NCBI RefSeq assembly: GCF_001884105.1
Contig: NZ_MACI01000066.1
Span: 1 to 59,713 of the forward strand
Source of the DNA: Bacillus luti
Lineage (GTDB): Bacteria > Bacillota > Bacilli > Bacillales > Bacillaceae_G
Length of the DNA: 59,713 bases
Direction of reading: 5' to 3'
Part shown: positions 56,398 to 59,713 of the stretch, piece by piece
Layout of the letters: each line of letters begins with the position of its first letter
Numbering within the stretch: position 1 is the stretch's first letter
The notes under the pieces: model-generated
What the model was told of the DNA's origin: nothing
What the model saw: the letters and a program-made list of their open reading frames with translations, nothing else
Database searches by the model: none
Translations under genes and position numbers: made by a program

Positions 56398-56509
56398 TTC
56401 ACGATTTTTGATTATTGAATAAGGCTTAACTCAAACATATAATTCAAAATATAAATAAACAACACGTTGTCCGCTTATTGTAACTGAAATTAAAGGAGGA
56501 GAAAAGAGA

Positions 56510-57691
56510 ATGGTGAAAAACAAACTGTTATTTTTATCACCAGTTATTGCACTACTTATTGTTTTTATTTTTTCATTAACATTATTTCCGACAGTTCAAC
56601 CTCAGCCGAAAAACTTGCCAATCGCAATTGTAAATGAAGATCAAGGAGTAGAAATTCCGAATCAAGCGAAAATGAATATGGGGCAAACAATCGTTGATAA
56701 TATGGAAAAAACAGCGAAATCAGAGGAAGAACCCGCAGTGAAGTGGGTAGAAGTGAAAAATAAAGAAGCCGTTCAAAAGGGGTTAAACAATCAAGAGTAT
56801 TATGCGGCATTAGTCATCCCGAAAGAATTTAGCGCAAAACAAGCATCATTACGAACACCACAGCCATCTTCGCCAGAGGTAGAAATATTCATCAATCAAG
56901 GGATGAATACAGCAGCATCCACTATGGCAGGGCAAATGTTACAGGCGATCGTTGATAATATGAACAATACGGTTCGTACACAACTATTAGATGGATTGAA
57001 AGCGAAAGGAGCTACTTTAACAGCAGACCAAGTTTCAAATTTGGTAACACCTATTACGAAGAAAGTGACAAATGTAAATGAGGTCGGAAAAAATAGTGCG
57101 AATGGTAACTCGCCAATTTCATTATTCCAACCGCTATGGATTGCAAGTTTAGCGAGCGCAGCAATCATCTTTATTGCAATTCGTAAAATGCCAGTCGGCT
57201 CACGAAAAGAAAACTTTATATTAAAAGTAAAACAAATCGTAACAGGGGCTATTGCGGCACTTGTAATCGGATTTGGACTAACATGGATTGCGGACGGAAT
57301 GGTAGGACTAAACATTTCGAACTTCACAGATACGGCACTGTTTTTATCTATTACATCCTTTAGTTTCTTCTTAATGATTTCTGCAGTGCTTTCATTAGTT
57401 GGACTAAATGGGATCGGTTTATTCGCTCTCTTACTGTTCTTCGGGGCACCGTTATTATCGTTAGCACCTGAAATGTTGTCACCATTTTATCAAAATTGGG
57501 TTTATTCATGGTTACCAATGCGATTTATGATCGAAGGTCTTAGAGAAATCTTCTTCTTCGGAAAAGGGTTAAGCTGGACTACACCTGTTACTGTGCTCGT
57601 TTGGATTGGGATAGTAAGTATGGTTATTATACTAGCAACGGCATTGAAACGCAGTACAGTAAAGGGACATAAAACAGAATTACATGCTTAA
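56510..57691 (+). CDS. YhgE/Pip-type ABC-2 membrane transporter
   Basis: A 393-residue membrane protein: one N-terminal helix (10-28), a large outside domain (about 35-205) with P-I-A-I-V-N-E-D-Q-G-V, then five helices between about 210 and 385. This is the ABC-2 permease/phage-infection-protein (Pip) layout. No ATPase gene is next to it. Relatives take part in export of toxic compounds or secretion, and the divergent TetR regulator suggests induction by a small molecule. The start ATG (or the preceding GAGAATG context) follows AAAGGAGGAG. Confidence 0.82.
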   Translation: MVKNKLLFLSPVIALLIVFIFSLTLFPTVQPQPKNLPIAIVNEDQGVEIPNQAKMNMGQTIVDNMEKTAKSEEEPAVKWVEVKNKEAVQKGLNNQEYYAALVIPKEFSAKQASLRTPQPSSPEVEIFINQGMNTAASTMAGQMLQAIVDNMNNTVRTQLLDGLKAKGATLTADQVSNLVTPITKKVTNVNEVGKNSANGNSPISLFQPLWIASLASAAIIFIAIRKMPVGSRKENFILKVKQIVTGAIAALVIGFGLTWIADGMVGLNISNFTDTALFLSITSFSFFLMISAVLSLVGLNGIGLFALLLFFGAPLLSLAPEMLSPFYQNWVYSWLPMRFMIEGLREIFFFGKGLSWTTPVTVLVWIGIVSMVIILATALKRSTVKGHKTELHA

Positions 57692-57695
57692 AAAT

Positions 57696-57730
57696 AAAAG
57701 CCGTTTCACTAGTAGTGAAACGGCTTTTGT
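57696..57730. terminator. bidirectional terminator
   Basis: AAAAGCCGTTTCACT (57696-57710) pairs perfectly with AGTGAAACGGCTTTT (57714-57728). The same arm recurs, slightly changed, at 59074-59106. Confidence 0.93.
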
Positions 57731-57796
57731 GATGAAATTTATATGGATTTTTGCTTAAGTGAATGACCTTTCGTCTTTTCTATAGTATCGAGATTT

Positions 57797-58303
57797 CTAA
57801 AGGTCGCGTACGTTCCAAATAATCTCACCGCGCTCGTCGTCCCACGTACTGTGATGCCGCTTAAAACCTATCTTTTCTAGCACGCGGAGGGAAGCAACAT
57901 TCCAAGCGCCTACAGTTGACCAAATTTTGTGGCGCCCAGTAGCAATCGCAGCGTCTAGCACAACGGATGCTGCCTCAGTCGCGTAACCTTTACCGTGAGC
58001 ACTGCGGAACAACTCGTATGCAATTTCAGGTTCTTCAAGTGTGGAACGCCCAATAATTAAGCCGCAGTATCCGATGAAATCACCTTCGTTGCGTCTTCGA
58101 ATAGTGAGAAGGGAAATGCCATTTTCGTCTGCCTTCTTGCGCATTTCGATAAGGCTGCTACGAACGGAGTCAACTGTTGGCATGTCCACACCACGTTCGC
58201 CAATTAATTTGCTCAGCCAAACGGAATCGGATTCCTCCCACATACTAAGCTCAAGTCTTTCGGTTTTCAGCTGGAACGCCATAGGTTTAAATAAAGATGG
58301 CAT
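57797..58303 (-). CDS. GNAT N-acetyltransferase, RimJ/RimL type
   Basis: A 168-residue GNAT protein. L-K-T-E-R-L-E-L-S begins strand 1, I-A-Y-E-L-F-R-S-A-H-G-K-G-Y-A-T-E-A holds the acetyl-CoA loop (Q/R-x-x-G-x-G/A variant H-G-K-G-Y-A) and W-N-V-A-S-L-R-V-L-E-K-I-G-F the C-terminal motif. This group acetylates ribosomal N-termini or small amines; here the substrate is unknown. The ATG follows AGGAGG at 7 bases. Its codons are richer in G and C than most neighbours, a hint of different origin. Confidence 0.87.
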   Translation of the reverse strand: MPSLFKPMAFQLKTERLELSMWEESDSVWLSKLIGERGVDMPTVDSVRSSLIEMRKKADENGISLLTIRRRNEGDFIGYCGLIIGRSTLEEPEIAYELFRSAHGKGYATEAASVVLDAAIATGRHKIWSTVGAWNVASLRVLEKIGFKRHHSTWDDERGEIIWNVRDL

Positions 58304-58604
58304 AGTGGAACCTCCTAGTTATGTCACTGTATTCATAATAGCTTCGCATCGCATTTGGTTGGAAACCTGATGTGATGCGGATTTATAGCAACGGTGTACA
58401 AAAAAATAGTGATATTTTATCCGCTATTTGCCGTGCAGTAAAACCCCCACTGATTATAGTTTCACTTTATGAATAAGCAATTCCTTTGCAAAATAGACCA
58501 TTGTATCAATCTTTATTTTAAATTTACAGTTGTCCTGTTATATACACATGCTCCGACTATTTTAAAATGCATAAAATGTTAAGCGAAATTGTGGAGGGGA
58601 TACG
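58304..58604. other. gap before the ferritin-like gene
   Basis: No gene is seen. An imperfect inverted repeat, CGCATCGCAT and ATGTGATGCG, spans about 58345-58379. The region before 58605 is AT-rich and probably holds the next promoter. Confidence 0.4.
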
Positions 58605-59039
58605 ATGTATAATTTGAATGATTACGATTGGTATAGGCAGAATGATAAGTTGATTAATGATATTGAAAAAGCTATAAACGGGGAGTATAGCGCTATAAAC
58701 TGCTATGCGAAATTAGCAACCATGGCTCCAAATGGAATGGAACAAAAACAAATTCTTGAAATCCGTAATGATGAAATAAGACATTTTCATCAATTTGTAC
58801 AAATGTATACGAACTTGACTGGCAGACAGCCGAAACCACAGATTACGGAAGACTGCCCGAATACGTACTTACAAGGATTAGAGTTCGCTATACAAGATGA
58901 GCAGAAGACCGTAGATTTTTATTTGGAAATCTCAGATGAAACATCAGATGCATATATGAAAGATTTATTGCGCCGAATAGCTGCAGATGAACAAAATCAT
59001 GCGGTATGGTTTTTATATTATTTTGTGAAGTCGAAGTGA
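58605..59039 (+). CDS. ferritin-like (rubrerythrin-fold) protein
   Basis: A 144-residue four-helix protein with pairs of acidic/His motifs: A-I-N-G-E-Y-S-A near 27, R-N-D-E-I-R-H-F-H near 56, A-I-Q-D-E-Q-K near 97 and A-A-D-E-Q-N-H-A near 130. This is the E-x6-Y / D-E-x-x-H arrangement of rubrerythrin-type di-iron sites, without a rubredoxin domain. Small ferritin-like proteins of this kind are frequent in spore formers and are thought to act in iron or peroxide handling. RBS GGAGGGG lies before the ATG. It has its own terminator. Confidence 0.82.
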   Translation: MYNLNDYDWYRQNDKLINDIEKAINGEYSAINCYAKLATMAPNGMEQKQILEIRNDEIRHFHQFVQMYTNLTGRQPKPQITEDCPNTYLQGLEFAIQDEQKTVDFYLEISDETSDAYMKDLLRRIAADEQNHAVWFLYYFVKSK

Positions 59040-59073
59040 GTATTGAATGAAATACTTAAATATAAGTAGAAGA

Positions 59074-59106
59074 ACACCGTTTCACTAGTAGTGGAGCGGT
59101 TTTTGT
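59074..59106 (+). terminator. terminator, related copy of that at 57696
   Basis: ACCGTTTCACTA pairs with TAGTGGAGCGGT with two wobbles, then TTTTTG. It shares the CCGTTTCACTAGTAGTG core with the terminator 1.4 kb upstream. Confidence 0.85.
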
Positions 59107-59192
59107 GAGGAAATACAAGTTATATATAGTAGCTGAATTTCGTATATAATGTATGAAACAAAAATGAAAACAAATATGTTAGGAGTAAACAT

Positions 59193-59666
59193 ATGAAAAG
59201 AGGAATCTTTGTAGAAATTCCAAATGAATATAATAATTTACTTTGGAAAGTATTAAAGCCAATTCATATTTCTTCATTTGATTGGTGGGTGGGGAGTGAG
59301 GAGTCATACTTGGTAGCACGTGGTGGATTGGATGAAGCGTTATTTCCAGAAGAACCAAGTGTAATGGAAGGATCGGATTTGAACAGGTTATTTAAAGACA
59401 ACGTATATTATCTTATTTTTGCAGATTTGAAGGCATATTCAAAAGGAGAAGAAGCAATAGATATTGAAACATATGAAGAGTTTAAAGAAAGTAAGTGTGA
59501 GGTAGCCGTATTAGTGGTGGATGCTCAGTACATACAAATTTATGCAAAAGAACAAAAAGCGATTGAATTGATGTATGAAAATGCACATGATTTAGGGTTT
59601 TACGTGGAATACGTTACAGATGAAAATGACGGTAGAACGCGTTTATCCCGCTTTAATGGGCAGTAA
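59193..59666 (+). CDS. DUF2691-family protein
   Basis: A 157-residue protein of the DUF2691 type known from the B. cereus group, with M-K-R-G-I-F-V-E-I-P-N-E-Y at the N-terminus and W-W-V-G-S-E-E-S-Y near 34. It is acidic, has no signal peptide or membrane helix, and its function is unknown. AGGAGT lies 8 bases before the ATG. It ends 2 bases before a terminator that runs to the window edge. No neighbour suggests a partner. Confidence 0.85.
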   Translation: MKRGIFVEIPNEYNNLLWKVLKPIHISSFDWWVGSEESYLVARGGLDEALFPEEPSVMEGSDLNRLFKDNVYYLIFADLKAYSKGEEAIDIETYEEFKESKCEVAVLVVDAQYIQIYAKEQKAIELMYENAHDLGFYVEYVTDENDGRTRLSRFNGQ

Positions 59667-59667
59667 G

Positions 59668-59713
59668 ACCCCCACCTCAAAATTCAGCGAAAGCAAAGAA
59701 GTTAGGTGGGGGT
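59668..59713 (+). terminator. terminator stem at the right edge
   Basis: ACCCCCACCT (59668-59677) pairs perfectly with AGGTGGGGGT (59704-59713). The T run that should follow lies outside the window. Confidence 0.8.

Noticed and set aside
56896-57327. 143-codon minus-strand frame opposite the YhgE/Pip gene
   Set aside because: It is a shadow of the membrane-helix codons of the real gene.

Overview
The window looks like chromosome of a Bacillus cereus-group bacterium. It is AT-rich, its genes carry strong GGAGG-type ribosome sites with many TTG/GTG starts, and it holds group-typical genes: an immune inhibitor A metalloprotease, a rifampin phosphotransferase, an exosporium-like jelly-roll protein, a UvrX/YolD SOS pair, a DUF2691 protein and a ferritin-like protein. 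No rRNA, tRNA, CRISPR array or intact insertion sequence was seen. The assignment rests on recognition of protein families, not on a database search.

Layout. (1) 1-315: 3' end of a GC-rich DinB-family gene, foreign in composition. (2) 730-3153: arsenic operon arsR-arsI-acr3-arsC with three ArsR-type operators. (3) 3307-18479: a complete L-fucose utilisation island. It encodes a LacI repressor with a promoter/operator set, FucU mutarotase, an RbsABC-type importer, FucA aldolase, a rhamnulokinase-like sugar kinase, FucI isomerase, a RhaEW-type aldolase/lactaldehyde dehydrogenase and a large secreted GH95 alpha-L-fucosidase. A decayed arsC copy (18478-18628) lies directly after its last stop codon, so arsC sequence brackets the island. 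(4) 18787-21980: GNAT enzyme, methyltransferase-like protein, lipoprotein and phosphotransferase. (5) 22159-32493: Ugd, divergent from a Fur-boxed lipoprotein; then a glycan set (hexuronate-type epimerase, flippase-like protein, phosphodiesterase-like protein, GT2), a second Fur box, a membrane-anchored helical protein, an FTR1 iron permease and a GT-C-like membrane protein. (6) 32494-39563: MenA-like prenyltransferase, exosporium-like protein, polysaccharide deacetylase, alpha/beta hydrolase and a small protein, mixed with decayed genes (CorA, MarR, unidentified fragments). (7) 39782-46198: LysR regulator, an IS6-type transposase remnant, an operon of amidohydrolase, ABM monooxygenase and isochorismatase-like hydrolase, a second isochorismatase-like gene, and a haloperoxidase-like hydrolase. 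(8) 46608-59713: 5'-nucleotidase, LexA-boxed uvrX-yolD, rph, inhA, a TetR regulator divergent from a YhgE/Pip transporter, a GNAT enzyme, a ferritin-like protein and DUF2691.

How the genes work together. In the fucose island the secreted fucosidase would free L-fucose from glycans. The ABC importer brings it in, FucU supplies the right anomer, FucI makes L-fuculose, the kinase phosphorylates it, FucA and/or the RhaEW aldolase half cleave it to DHAP and L-lactaldehyde, and the RhaEW dehydrogenase half oxidises lactaldehyde. In the iron/glycan region, Ugd plus the epimerase would give UDP-glucuronate and its 4-epimer. The GT2, flippase-like and GT-C-like proteins are what a lipid-linked surface glycosylation route needs. 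Their placement between two Fur-boxed units, one ending in FTR1, is the least expected arrangement here and the best candidate for an undescribed system; that link is inference.
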